DNA from: JADGGM01 sp027307005
GTDB lineage: Bacteria; Gemmatimonadota; Gemmatimonadetes; Gemmatimonadales; Gemmatimonadaceae
NCBI GenBank assembly: GCA_035455745.1
Contig: DATIEP010000072.1
Span: 12,291-76,290, forward strand
Reading direction: 5' to 3'
Length of the DNA stretch: 64,000 nucleotides
Numbering within the stretch: position 1 is the stretch's first letter; every line of letters begins with the position of its first letter. Made by a program: the position numbers and the translations under genes. Shown in pieces: positions 9,407 to 18,366 of this stretch. The notes below the pieces were generated by a model, which was given only the letters and a program-made list of their open reading frames with translations, was not told the origin of the DNA and ran no database searches.

Positions 9407-10650
9407 GCGATTCGATGCATCTCCCCGAACAGGTGGAGCAGTTCATCGAGGAAAAATCGCGCGGCGATCGTTCGGTGGCGCTCGCGATGAAAGCGCTGGT
9501 CACCGCGGCGCGCGATACCGGCGAAGCGTCGTTCAACGACGTGGCCATTCAGTATCGCGACGTCCATCTCGCGATGGTCCGCGAGGCGGGCGGTGACGCG
9601 GATCACGAGGCCGGCCGTCTGAGCCTCGACGAGGTGCGGAGCCATCTGGCGAAAACCGTCTTGCCGCGGTTGGTGAACGAAGGGCTCATCATGCTGCCGC
9701 CGGGCGGCCTCACGTCACCCGATGCGTTGATCCGCATCGTCGATCGCTACTGGCGCGCCCTCGAGCCGTTCCGGGCGGAGATCAAAGCATCGCAGGTCGG
9801 ACCGATGCTCCGCCACATCGACGAGCAGGCCGCGCTCCGGCGCACCGGGGCCCACATCGCCGTTGCGCCGCAGCCGTCGACGAGCGTCCTCGAAGCCATC
9901 GGGCTCGTCAAATCGTATCGCCGCCGGAAGGTTGTGAACGACGTGGCCTTACGCTTGCAACAGGGGGAGATCGTTGGTCTCCTGGGCCCGAACGGAGCAG
10001 GGAAGACCACCACGTTCTACATGATCGTCGGCCTCATCGCGCCGCAGGAGGGTCGCATCCTCCTCGACGGTGTCGACATCACGGAAATGCCCATGTTCAA
10101 GCGCGCGCGACAGGGCATCGGATACCTTTCTCAGGAGCCGTCCGTATTCCGCAAACTCACGGTCGAAGAAAACCTTCTCGCCATACTCGAGACGCTCAAG
10201 CTGACGCCCGAAGAGCGGCATCGCCGGCTCGAAGAGTTGTTGGACGAACTGGGGATCAAACGCTTGCGGGGCAACAAAGCGTATTCGTTGTCGGGCGGTG
10301 AGCGACGACGCCTCGAGATCACGCGCGCGTTGGTCACGCAGCCCAAATTCATGATGCTCGATGAGCCGTTCGCGGGAGTCGATCCCATCGCCGTCCACGA
10401 CATTCAATCGATCGTCGCCGGGTTACGCCAGCGACACATTGGAGTCCTCATCAGCGACCACAACGTCGAGCAGACACTGGACATCGTGGACCGCGCATAC
10501 ATCATGTTCGATGGGCAAGTGAAGGTGTCGGGGAGCGTGCAAGAACTGGTGTTCGACGACGAAGTGGCGCGCATCTATCTCGGGCCCACACTCACGGCCC
10601 GCCTGCGCTCGCGCTTCGCGTTGCGGCACGATAGCGTCGAGGTGTCATGA
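9403..10650 (+). CDS. lptB: LPS export ABC ATPase LptB with extra N-terminal domain
   Basis: The C-terminal part, from about residue 165, is a normal LptB: Walker A GPNGAGKTT (near 195-203), the Q-loop segment YLSQEPSVFRKLTVEENL, signature LSGGERRRLEI, Walker B FMMLDEPFAGVD and switch ISDHN. It powers extraction of LPS from the inner membrane with LptFG. The first ~160 residues (MSDSMHLPEQVEQFIEEK onward) are not part of usual ~240-residue LptB proteins. They look like a compact helical domain, with segments such as FNDVAIQYRDVHLAMV and LPRLVNEGLIMLPPG that suggest a winged helix. The ATG overlaps the lptA stop (ATGA), which argues that the long form is real. Confidence 0.92.
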   Translation: MSDSMHLPEQVEQFIEEKSRGDRSVALAMKALVTAARDTGEASFNDVAIQYRDVHLAMVREAGGDADHEAGRLSLDEVRSHLAKTVLPRLVNEGLIMLPPGGLTSPDALIRIVDRYWRALEPFRAEIKASQVGPMLRHIDEQAALRRTGAHIAVAPQPSTSVLEAIGLVKSYRRRKVVNDVALRLQQGEIVGLLGPNGAGKTTTFYMIVGLIAPQEGRILLDGVDITEMPMFKRARQGIGYLSQEPSVFRKLTVEENLLAILETLKLTPEERHRRLEELLDELGIKRLRGNKAYSLSGGERRRLEITRALVTQPKFMMLDEPFAGVDPIAVHDIQSIVAGLRQRHIGVLISDHNVEQTLDIVDRAYIMFDGQVKVSGSVQELVFDDEVARIYLGPTLTARLRSRFALRHDSVEVS

Positions 10651-12104
10651 AGACCGGCATGCATCAAAGCACGCAGCTCCGCCAGGAGCTGAAGATCAAT
10701 CCACGCCTCTATCAGGCGATGGATCTGTTGTACATGCCGCTGCTCGATCTCCAGCAACACCTCAAGCAGGAGCTCCTCAACAACCCGTTCCTCGAGATGG
10801 TGGAGCCCGAGGAGGAAGAAGAAGAGGAGACGGCGTCCGAGACTGAAACCCCGACCGAAGAAAAGAAAGACCCCGACGAAATCGACTGGGAAGAAATTCT
10901 CCTCAATGGCTTCGACACGGGCGGCCAGCCGGAAGAGCGCGAGGAGAAGGAATACTTCGAGCCGGTCACCGTCGACAGCCGTGATTTAGGCGACCACCTG
11001 CGCGATCAGGTCACGCTGCTCGATCTCACGCCCAGGCAGATGCTGCTGGCCGACGAAGTGATCGGCAACATCAACGAAGACGGCTATCTCGCGTGCTCCG
11101 TCGCAGACATTCGCGCGGGCGTGAACGAAGTGCTCGAGAACCACGCCGCCGAATCCGATCGCGATCCGGAAGACGTGCCGAGCTACACCGATCAAGAAGT
11201 CGAAGAAATGCTCGGCGTGATACAGGGGCTGGATCCGCCGGGCGTCGGCGCGCGCGATCTGCGCGAATGCCTCTTGTTGCAACTGCGCGAGGCGGGACTC
11301 GAACAGTCGGTGCCGTACCGGCTCGTCCGCGACTCCTTCGATGAGTTGATCAACCACCGGTGGAGCGAGATCTCCAAGCGCTTCGGCATCAGCCAGGCAG
11401 ACGTGCAGAAGGCCGCCGACGAAATCGCGAAGCTCGACCCCAAACCGGGTCTCGTGTACAGCGATTCGGGCGACAACTACATCATCCCGGATCTGGTGGT
11501 CGACAAGATCGACGGGCAGTATCACGTCTTCCTGAACGACGCGAATCTCCCGCGTCTCAAGCTCAGTAAGGCGTATCAGGAAATCGCCCGCGACAAGAAG
11601 AAGTTCGACGGCGAGAACAAGGAGTTCATCTCCAACAAGCTCAACTCCGCCAACTGGATGATCCAGGCCATCGAGCAGCGGCGGCAGACGATGCTCAAGG
11701 TGATGAACTTCATCGTCGACCGGCAGCGCGACTTCTTCGAGAAGGGCGTGCAGTACCTCAAGCCGCTCACGCTGCGCGAAGTGGCGGAAGTGATCAACAT
11801 GCACGAGTCCACGGTGAGCCGGGTGACCAACGAGAAGTTCGTGCAGACGCCGCGGGGCGTGCTGCCGCTCAAGTACTTCTTCTCGTCGGGCCTGTCGACC
11901 ACGGGCGGCGAAGATGTCTCGGCGCGCGGCATCAAGGCGCAGATCGAAAAGCTGGTGTCGGACGAGGACCCCAAGCGGCCGCTCACCGACCAGGCGATCG
12001 TGAACATTCTCAAGGAGAGCGGCGTCCAGATCGCCCGGCGCACCGTGGCCAAGTACCGCGATCAGTTAGGCGTGCTCTCGGCCCGGATGCGCAAGCGCGT
12101 ATGA
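10647..12104 (+). CDS. rpoN: RNA polymerase sigma-54 factor
   Basis: Sigma-54 directs RNA polymerase to -24/-12 promoters that need enhancer-binding activators. The 485-residue protein has the Gln/Leu-rich activator-interaction region I (LYQAMDLLYMPLLDLQQHL), an acidic linker (EEEEEEETAS), the core-binding domain, a helix-turn-helix (LREVAEVINMHESTVSRVT) and the RpoN box ARRTVAKYRDQLG near the C-terminus, so it is full length. It overlaps lptB by four bases. The order lptA-lptB-rpoN is also known in Proteobacteria. No hpf or ptsN follows here. Confidence 0.97.
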   Translation: MKTGMHQSTQLRQELKINPRLYQAMDLLYMPLLDLQQHLKQELLNNPFLEMVEPEEEEEEETASETETPTEEKKDPDEIDWEEILLNGFDTGGQPEEREEKEYFEPVTVDSRDLGDHLRDQVTLLDLTPRQMLLADEVIGNINEDGYLACSVADIRAGVNEVLENHAAESDRDPEDVPSYTDQEVEEMLGVIQGLDPPGVGARDLRECLLLQLREAGLEQSVPYRLVRDSFDELINHRWSEISKRFGISQADVQKAADEIAKLDPKPGLVYSDSGDNYIIPDLVVDKIDGQYHVFLNDANLPRLKLSKAYQEIARDKKKFDGENKEFISNKLNSANWMIQAIEQRRQTMLKVMNFIVDRQRDFFEKGVQYLKPLTLREVAEVINMHESTVSRVTNEKFVQTPRGVLPLKYFFSSGLSTTGGEDVSARGIKAQIEKLVSDEDPKRPLTDQAIVNILKESGVQIARRTVAKYRDQLGVLSARMRKRV

Positions 12105-12131
12105 GCGCTGCCCTCGCGGGGCGGAGGCGTC

Positions 12132-13139
12132 GTGCCTAACGCTCCGGCCGCCATGCCCGTCCTCGATCGCCCGTACGCGCTGCCCGAGCGGCCGGTGGAC
12201 GTGTCCGTGCTCGTTCCCGCCAAGGACGAAGCGGAGAATCTGCCGCTGTTCATGGAGCAGGCCGCGGCCGCGTTCGCAACGGCGCCGGCGTCGTTCGAGG
12301 TCGTGGTCGTGGACGACGGCTCGATCGATGCCACCTGGCAGGTGCTCGAAGAGCTCGCCACGCGCTATCCGTTCCTGCGCATCGCGCGACACCGCCGGCG
12401 GCGCGGCATTGCCGACGCGTTGCGTACCGGATACCTCGAGGCGCGGGGCCGGGTGATGGTGTTCTATCCCGCGGATCTGCAGTACAAGCCCGAGGACATC
12501 CCGCGCCTCGTCGCGCCGATCCTCGCCGGCGACGCCGACATGGTGACGGGCTACAAGCAGGGCAAGTACGAGAAGGCGTTCGTATCGCGCATCTACAATG
12601 GGCTGAGCCGCGCGTTGTTCGACCTCCCGGTGCGCGATCTCAATTCGGTGAAGGCCTACCGCCGCGAAGTGATGGACGCGATTCCCGTTAGGCCGGACTG
12701 GCACCGCTACATGATCGCGATCGCCGCCGCGCAGGGCTTCACGGTCACGGAAGTGCCGGTGCCGCTCTACCCGCGCCACGCCGGACGCTCCAAGTTCGGC
12801 ATCGCGCGCATCCCCGTGGGCGTCCTGGACATGCTCGCGGTGTGGTTCGAGCTGCGCTTCGGACAGAAGCCGCTGCTGCTGTTCGGCATGGTGGGCGCGG
12901 CGCTCTTCATCATCGGGGTGCTGGCCGGCATCGTCGCCCTGGCCATGCTCGCCCTCCGCGACGTGGGCGTGCGTGCGGTGTGGACGGTGATCCAGACCTG
13001 CCTCATTCTCGGCTCGATCTTCTTCGCCGCCGGCTTGTTAGGCGAGCAGATCGCCGGCCAGCGCGCGGAGCTGCGCGAGCTTCAACGCCGCGTGGACGAG
13101 GCGCGCGGCGGCGCCGACGACCACGTCGAGCGAGGTTAG
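12132..13139 (+). CDS. membrane-anchored GT2 family glycosyltransferase
   Basis: A GT-A fold transferase of 335 residues. SVLVPAKDEAENLPLF and VVVVDDGSIDATW form the nucleotide-binding half, and FYPADLQYKPEDIP supplies the metal-binding region. Two C-terminal membrane segments (LLLFGMVGAALFIIGVL and VIQTCLILGSIFFAAGLL) place it at the inner membrane, as in polyprenyl-phosphate glycosyltransferases of the GtrB/ArnC/DPM type. The GTG start at 12132 is preceded by GGGGCGGAGG, a good ribosome-binding site. Its TAG stop lies within a GTTAGGC word. Its donor and acceptor cannot be deduced from sequence. Confidence 0.85.
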   Translation: MPNAPAAMPVLDRPYALPERPVDVSVLVPAKDEAENLPLFMEQAAAAFATAPASFEVVVVDDGSIDATWQVLEELATRYPFLRIARHRRRRGIADALRTGYLEARGRVMVFYPADLQYKPEDIPRLVAPILAGDADMVTGYKQGKYEKAFVSRIYNGLSRALFDLPVRDLNSVKAYRREVMDAIPVRPDWHRYMIAIAAAQGFTVTEVPVPLYPRHAGRSKFGIARIPVGVLDMLAVWFELRFGQKPLLLFGMVGAALFIIGVLAGIVALAMLALRDVGVRAVWTVIQTCLILGSIFFAAGLLGEQIAGQRAELRELQRRVDEARGGADDHVERG

Positions 13140-13143
13140 GCAC

Positions 13144-14313
13144 GTGCGCGTGCTCTTTCTCGCCCACTCGTTCCCGCGCACCGCGGGCGATGCGGCGGGG
13201 TCGTTCCTCTTGCGCCTCGCCCAGGCCCTCGAGGCCGAAGGCATCACCGTGCAGGTCGTCGCGCCGGCGGCGCCGGGCCTGGCCGACGCCGAGCAGTTCG
13301 ACGGCGTCGGCGTCGAACGGTTCCGCTATGCGCCGCGGCGCTTCGAGCGCCTCGCCTATACCGGCACCATGGCGCAGGACGTGCGCGATTCCTGGAGCGC
13401 GCGCCTCACCATGCTCAGCTTCCTCGGCTCGGAATTCGTGAGCGCGGTCCGATCCGGCCGCCGCTTCCAGCCGGATCTCGTGCACGCGCACTGGTGGTTC
13501 CCCGGAGGACTCGTCGGCACGTGGGTGGCGTCGATGGCCGGCGTGCCGCTCATCACCACGCTGCACGGCAGCGACGTGCGCCTCGCCCGCACCGTCGTCG
13601 GCGCGCGCCCGGTCTTCCGCCACGTGCTGCGGCACTCGGCGGCCGTGACCGCCGTGTCCAACTGGCTGGCGGGCGAAGCCGGCGCCGTCCTGCCTAACTT
13701 GAAACCGGTCGTTGCGCCGATGCCCGTCGACACGACGCTCTTCGCGCCGGGCAGCGACCGCTCGACCGATCGGCTGTTGTTCGTTGGGCGCCTCAACGCG
13801 CAGAAAGGCGTGTCGACCCTCATCGATGCGCTGCCGGCGATACACGAGCCCTACACCGTGGACATCATCGGCGACGGCCCCGACCGCACGTCGCTCGAAG
13901 CGCACGCGAGAGAGCTGCACGTGGCGGATCGCATCAGGTGGCACGGCGCGCTTCCGCACGCCGCGTTGCCGCCGTTCTATCAGCGCGCGGCCGTACTGGT
14001 CGTGCCGTCGATCGACGAAGGGTTGGGCCTCGTGGCCGTCGAAGGACAGATCTGCGCCACACCCATCATCGCCGCCAACTCCGGCGGTCTCGGCGACATC
14101 GTGCGCAATGGCCAGACGGGCGTGCTCGTGCCGCCCCTGGATGCGCCCGCGCTCGCGAGCGCCATCGACGACATGCTCGCGAATCCGGATCGCGCACAGG
14201 AGCTCGGCGCTGCCGGCCGCGTGCACGCCCTCGCGTCGTTCGCGCCGGAATCGGCGGCGCGTCGCTACGCCATGCTCTATCGCTCCACGCTTGAGCACGC
14301 CAAGAAATCGTAG
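13144..14313 (+). CDS. GT4 family glycosyltransferase
   Basis: A 389-residue GT-B fold enzyme. The N-terminal acceptor domain starts MRVLFLAHSFPRTAGDAAG. The C-terminal domain has LLFVGRLNAQKGVSTLIDAL and the retaining-enzyme motif DEGLGLVAVE (Glu-x7-Glu) followed by PIIAANSGGLGDIV. These are the hallmarks of family GT4, whose members add sugars from nucleotide donors with retention. The GTG start lies four bases after the GT2 stop. Its role is probably in a surface glycan or glycolipid made with the neighbouring transferases and membrane proteins. The substrate is unknown. Confidence 0.88.
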   Translation: MRVLFLAHSFPRTAGDAAGSFLLRLAQALEAEGITVQVVAPAAPGLADAEQFDGVGVERFRYAPRRFERLAYTGTMAQDVRDSWSARLTMLSFLGSEFVSAVRSGRRFQPDLVHAHWWFPGGLVGTWVASMAGVPLITTLHGSDVRLARTVVGARPVFRHVLRHSAAVTAVSNWLAGEAGAVLPNLKPVVAPMPVDTTLFAPGSDRSTDRLLFVGRLNAQKGVSTLIDALPAIHEPYTVDIIGDGPDRTSLEAHARELHVADRIRWHGALPHAALPPFYQRAAVLVVPSIDEGLGLVAVEGQICATPIIAANSGGLGDIVRNGQTGVLVPPLDAPALASAIDDMLANPDRAQELGAAGRVHALASFAPESAARRYAMLYRSTLEHAKKS

Positions 14314-15265
14314 GCTGCTGTTCTGGGCCAAGATCGTGTTCGCCATCGCCGTCGTCGTGGCCGTGGCATACGCACTCGTGCGCGAGTGGCAGCCCGTGAC
14401 CGCCGCGATGCACGAGGCCCGCCCGCGATGGAGCGTGCTCGCGCTCTCGGGCGCGATCGTCCTCGCGAACTACGCGCTGCTCATCGAAGCCTGGCGCGTC
14501 GTACTCGCCGGCTGGGAAGGGGAGCGCCGGGGCCCTGACGCGCCCAGACTCGGCTTCTGGGAAAGCGCGCGCATCTGGAGCGTCTCCAACCTCGGCCGCT
14601 ACATCCCCGGGAAAGTCTGGCAAATGGGCTCGATGGCCGTCATGGCCCAGGAGCGCGGTGTCTCCGGCATCACGGCCGCGGGCGCCGCGGTCATCGTGAC
14701 GCTCATCAACACGGTGGCCGGTTTCGTGGTGCTCGCGCTCACTGGCGCCGGCGCGCTGCACGTGCCTGCGTTGGGCATCGCGGTGATCGCGCTCCTGGGC
14801 GTCGGCCTGCTGCTCGCACCGCAGCTCATTCCATGGTTGGGCAGCCTGGCCGGACGCATCCTGCGCCGCCCGATCGTGCTCGGCCGAATCCCGCACACGG
14901 CCATCTGGATCGCCGCGCTCATCTCCGCGGCGTCGTGGGTTGTATACGGAGTGGCGTTTCGGGTGATGGCCGTGGGGGTGCTCGGCGGCGCGACTGGCGC
15001 CGTTGGCACCTACATCGCAGTTTTCACGGCCTCCTATCTCGCCGGGTTTTTGGCGCTCATCGCGCCGGGTGGGGTCGGCGTACGGGAGATCGTGATGTTC
15101 GCCGGATTGCAGCGCGCCGGCTTCACCGGCGGCCAGGCGACACTGCTCGTCGTGTCGTCGCGCGTGTGGCTCACGATTCTCGAGATCGTCCCCGCAGTTC
15201 TTTTTCTGGCGCGCCAGTGGATGCGCCCGAGACGTTCCGATGGCCCAATCGAAAGCACGAGATAG
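14291..15265 (+). CDS. UPF0104/AglD-like integral membrane protein
   Basis: A very hydrophobic protein of about 324 residues with roughly eight membrane spans. It carries NLGRYIPGKVWQMGSM and APGGVGVREIVMF, two conserved motifs of the lysylphosphatidylglycerol-synthase transmembrane (YbhN/AglD, UPF0104) family. Members act in lipid flipping or polyprenyl-phosphate-sugar pathways. No good ATG exists. The most natural start is TTG at 14291 (L-STPRNRRLLFWAK), overlapping the end of the GT4 gene by 23 bases; GTG at 14336 is possible but would cut the first membrane span. It lies between glycosyltransferase and YfhO genes. Confidence 0.8.
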   Translation: MSTPRNRRLLFWAKIVFAIAVVVAVAYALVREWQPVTAAMHEARPRWSVLALSGAIVLANYALLIEAWRVVLAGWEGERRGPDAPRLGFWESARIWSVSNLGRYIPGKVWQMGSMAVMAQERGVSGITAAGAAVIVTLINTVAGFVVLALTGAGALHVPALGIAVIALLGVGLLLAPQLIPWLGSLAGRILRRPIVLGRIPHTAIWIAALISAASWVVYGVAFRVMAVGVLGGATGAVGTYIAVFTASYLAGFLALIAPGGVGVREIVMFAGLQRAGFTGGQATLLVVSSRVWLTILEIVPAVLFLARQWMRPRRSDGPIESTR

Positions 15266-17648
15266 CCGCGTTGCGACCAAGACCGGCCGCGCCCCGGCGT
15301 TAGGCGAGCCGCGATTTGCCACCGCCTGGGCGGCCGTCGTGTACATCGTCGCGACGCTCATCCTCGCCTATCCGGCGCTCGTCGGGCGGTTCCTGGTCAA
15401 TCCGTCGAGCGACCAGTACATCGGCGGCTACGCGTTCCGCGAATTCGCCGCAGCGTCGCTGCGCGCCGGACACGGGTTCCCGTTGTGGAACCCGTACCTG
15501 TTTGGAGGCATGCCATACGTCGCCGCCATGAGCGGCGACATTTTCTATCCGACATTCCTGATGCGCATGATCATGCCCACCGACGTCGCCATGACGTGGG
15601 CATTCATCATCCACATCATCCTCGCCGGACTCTTTACCTACATCCTGCTGCGCGCGTGCCGCTTCTCGTTCTACGGCGCGCTGACCGGCGGGCTCGTCTA
15701 CATGATGGGCGGGCCGATCTCGTCGTACGTCTCGCCGGGGCACGACGGTAAACTCTACGTGAGCGCGCTCCTGCCGCTCGTGCTGTTCCTGCTCGTCCGC
15801 GCGATCCGCGACGGCAAAGCCTGGTCGTACGGCGCGCTCGCCATCGTCATCGGACTCGCGTGTCTGAGCCCGCATCCGCAGCTCTTCCAGTACATGCTGC
15901 TCGTGAGCGGCGCGTTCGCACTCTGGCTCGCGTTCGGAAGCGACAACGCGCCGGCGTTGGAACGACGCCTCGCATTCAAGCGTCTCGGCGGCTCGCTCGT
16001 GGCCGTGTGCCTGGGCACGGTCATGGGCGCCATTCAATACACATCTGTGCTGCAGTACGTCCCGTGGTCGCCGCGTGCAGGAGGCTTGAGCGGCTGGGCG
16101 CACGCAACGTCGTATTCATTCCCGCCCGAAGAACTGATCAACACCTACATCCCGCAATTCACCGGGATGTTCGACCACTATTGGGGCCAGAACGGGATCC
16201 ACCTGCACAGCGAATATCTGGGCGCGGTTGCACTCATGCTCGCTCTGCTCGGCGTCGTCTACGCGTGGAGGCCGGACCGCCGATCCTTCGGGCGATTCTG
16301 GTTCGTCACGTTCATCGTTGCGCTCCTCTGGTCGTTAGGCGGGTTCACGCCGTTCTATCACATCGTCTACGCGCTCGTGCCCGGGACGAAGTATTTTCGG
16401 GCGCCGAGCACCATGATTTTCGTGGTGGGACTGTGCGTCGCCATCTTCGCGGCGTTCGGCGCCGAACGCCTGGAACGGGCCGACGTGACGCGACAATACG
16501 CCGTTGGCTGGCTCATTGCGGCCGCGGTCGTGCTGCTGCTCGGAGTCACCGGCATGTTGACCAACATCGCCTCCACCATCGCGCCGCCCGATCACCAAGA
16601 AGGAGTCGCGTTGAATGCGCCGCTCCTGTTAGTCGGCGCCGTGCGAACGGCCGTCTTCACCGCGATCGCGGCCGGCCTCCTACTGGTCCTTGTGCTCGGT
16701 AAGGCCAAGCGGGCGGTGATTGCATGGGGAGTGTTGGTCCTCACCGCCGCTGACCTGTGGAGCATCGAGCACCAGTACTGGATGTTCTCGGCGCCGGCAA
16801 AGGTGCTCTACGCCGACAACGCGACCCTCGACTACGTCCGCAAGCAGCCAGTCCCTGGCCGCGTGCTGCAGCTCCCGGCCAACGCGCCTAACGCGCCGAT
16901 CGCGCCGCACGACCCGTTTCTCAAATTCAACGCCCTCATGGTGCAGCGCATTCGCACCGTGATGGGATATCACGGCAACGAGATCGGGCGGTACCAGGAT
17001 CTGATCAATGCGCGCCTGACCGACCCGCAACTGTGGCGACTGCTGAACGTGAAGTACATTCTCACGAACCTGCCTGACATTCCGGACTCGGGCTTCACGA
17101 AGGTCGTCGGGCCGACGGAGGATGCGGCCGGCACCATGACGTACCTCTACACCGTGCCGACCGATGATCCGCCGGCGTGGGTCGCTCCTGTCATCGTCAA
17201 AGCGCCCGACGATCAGACGCTGTCCGCCGTGCTCGACCCGCGATTCGACATCAGACGCGGCGCGATCTTCGACACGTCTGCCGCGGTGCAGGGGGCCAAG
17301 ATCACAGCGCTACCGGAGCCGAGCACGGTGGACGCGACTGTCACGCGATACGATCCAGGACACATCGACGTCGACCTCAGCCAGCCGGCGCCCCATGGTT
17401 CCGCGCTCATGGTATCGGAGAACTACTATCCGGGCTGGGTTGCCACGGCCGACGGGAAGCCTGCCGTCGTCGGACGCGCCGACTACGTGCTCATTGGTGT
17501 GGCGCTGCCTGATGGAACGCGGCACATCGATCTCACGTTCACGAGCGCCGCTTACGAGCGCGGAAAAGTGATCACCATCGTGGCCATACTCATCGCGCTG
17601 GCGATGCTGGCCGCCGGGATCACTCTCGACAAGAAGCAGCATGCCTGA
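15240..17648 (+). CDS. YfhO-like polytopic membrane protein
   Basis: An 802-residue protein with a short basic N-terminus and about a dozen membrane spans in the first ~520 residues. It ends in a soluble domain of roughly 230 residues (from about WMFSAPAKVLYADN) and a final span with a Lys-rich tail. WNPYLFGGMPYVA and SPGHDGKLY are typical of the YfhO family (PF09586), whose fold resembles GT-C polyprenyl-phosphate-sugar-dependent glycosyltransferases. It probably transfers a sugar from a lipid carrier on the outer face of the inner membrane. It overlaps the preceding gene by 26 bases and the next GT2 by eight, so the unit is tightly coupled. Confidence 0.85.
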   Translation: MAQSKARDSRVATKTGRAPALGEPRFATAWAAVVYIVATLILAYPALVGRFLVNPSSDQYIGGYAFREFAAASLRAGHGFPLWNPYLFGGMPYVAAMSGDIFYPTFLMRMIMPTDVAMTWAFIIHIILAGLFTYILLRACRFSFYGALTGGLVYMMGGPISSYVSPGHDGKLYVSALLPLVLFLLVRAIRDGKAWSYGALAIVIGLACLSPHPQLFQYMLLVSGAFALWLAFGSDNAPALERRLAFKRLGGSLVAVCLGTVMGAIQYTSVLQYVPWSPRAGGLSGWAHATSYSFPPEELINTYIPQFTGMFDHYWGQNGIHLHSEYLGAVALMLALLGVVYAWRPDRRSFGRFWFVTFIVALLWSLGGFTPFYHIVYALVPGTKYFRAPSTMIFVVGLCVAIFAAFGAERLERADVTRQYAVGWLIAAAVVLLLGVTGMLTNIASTIAPPDHQEGVALNAPLLLVGAVRTAVFTAIAAGLLLVLVLGKAKRAVIAWGVLVLTAADLWSIEHQYWMFSAPAKVLYADNATLDYVRKQPVPGRVLQLPANAPNAPIAPHDPFLKFNALMVQRIRTVMGYHGNEIGRYQDLINARLTDPQLWRLLNVKYILTNLPDIPDSGFTKVVGPTEDAAGTMTYLYTVPTDDPPAWVAPVIVKAPDDQTLSAVLDPRFDIRRGAIFDTSAAVQGAKITALPEPSTVDATVTRYDPGHIDVDLSQPAPHGSALMVSENYYPGWVATADGKPAVVGRADYVLIGVALPDGTRHIDLTFTSAAYERGKVITIVAILIALAMLAAGITLDKKQHA

Positions 17649-18366
17649 GCGCGCCATCGTCATCATCCCGACGTACAACGAGCGGGACAACATCCAGCGA
17701 CTCATTCCCGCGGTACTCGAGAAGGATCCGCGACTCGAGGTCCTGGTAGTCGACGATGCGTCGCCGGACTGTACCGGACAGATGGTCGACTCGATGGCAG
17801 CCGAGAATCCGCGCGTGCACGTGCTGCATCGCGAAGGCAAGATGGGACTCGGCACCGCCTATCTCGCGGGATTCCGATGGGGACTCGAGAACGGCTACGA
17901 CTTCCTCTTCGAGATGGACGCGGACTTCTCGCACGACCCCGCCCATCTTCCCCAATTTCTCGACGCGATCACGAATGCCGACCTCGTGTTGGGCTCGAGG
18001 TATCGCCGCGGCAAGGTGACCGTCGTGAATTGGCCGATGACGCGCCTCATCCTGAGCTTCTTCGCCAACATCTATGCGAGAACCGTAACCGGCCTTCCTC
18101 TCGAAGATTCCACGGGCGGGTTCAAGTGCTTTCGCAGGTCCGTTCTCGAGGCGATCGACCTGAACGCGGTGCGATCGAACGGCTATGCGTTCCAGATTGA
18201 GATGAGCTTCCGCGTGTGGAAGAAGGGCTTTCGCATCGTCGAGATTCCGATCGTCTTCGTGGATCGTACCGAGGGCGAAAGCAAGATGTCGCGCAAGATC
18301 GTGCGTGAGGCCGTGTGGATGGTCTGGCGTCTCAGATGGCTGGCGATTACGGGACGCATCAAGTGA
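17641..18366 (+). CDS. polyprenol-phosphate mannosyltransferase-like GT2
   Basis: A soluble 241-residue GT2 enzyme that closely follows the dolichol/polyprenol-phosphate mannose synthase pattern: IVIIPTYNERDNIQRLIP, VLVVDDASPDCTG, FEMDADFSHDP (DxD), VLGSRYRRG and EDSTGGFKCFRR. Such enzymes load a sugar, usually mannose from GDP-mannose, onto a polyprenyl phosphate at the inner membrane. This would give the lipid-linked donor that a YfhO/GT-C-like transferase needs. No C-terminal membrane domain is present, unlike the GT2 at 12132. The ATG overlaps the end of the YfhO gene by eight bases. Confidence 0.87.
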   Translation: MPERAIVIIPTYNERDNIQRLIPAVLEKDPRLEVLVVDDASPDCTGQMVDSMAAENPRVHVLHREGKMGLGTAYLAGFRWGLENGYDFLFEMDADFSHDPAHLPQFLDAITNADLVLGSRYRRGKVTVVNWPMTRLILSFFANIYARTVTGLPLEDSTGGFKCFRRSVLEAIDLNAVRSNGYAFQIEMSFRVWKKGFRIVEIPIVFVDRTEGESKMSRKIVREAVWMVWRLRWLAITGRIK

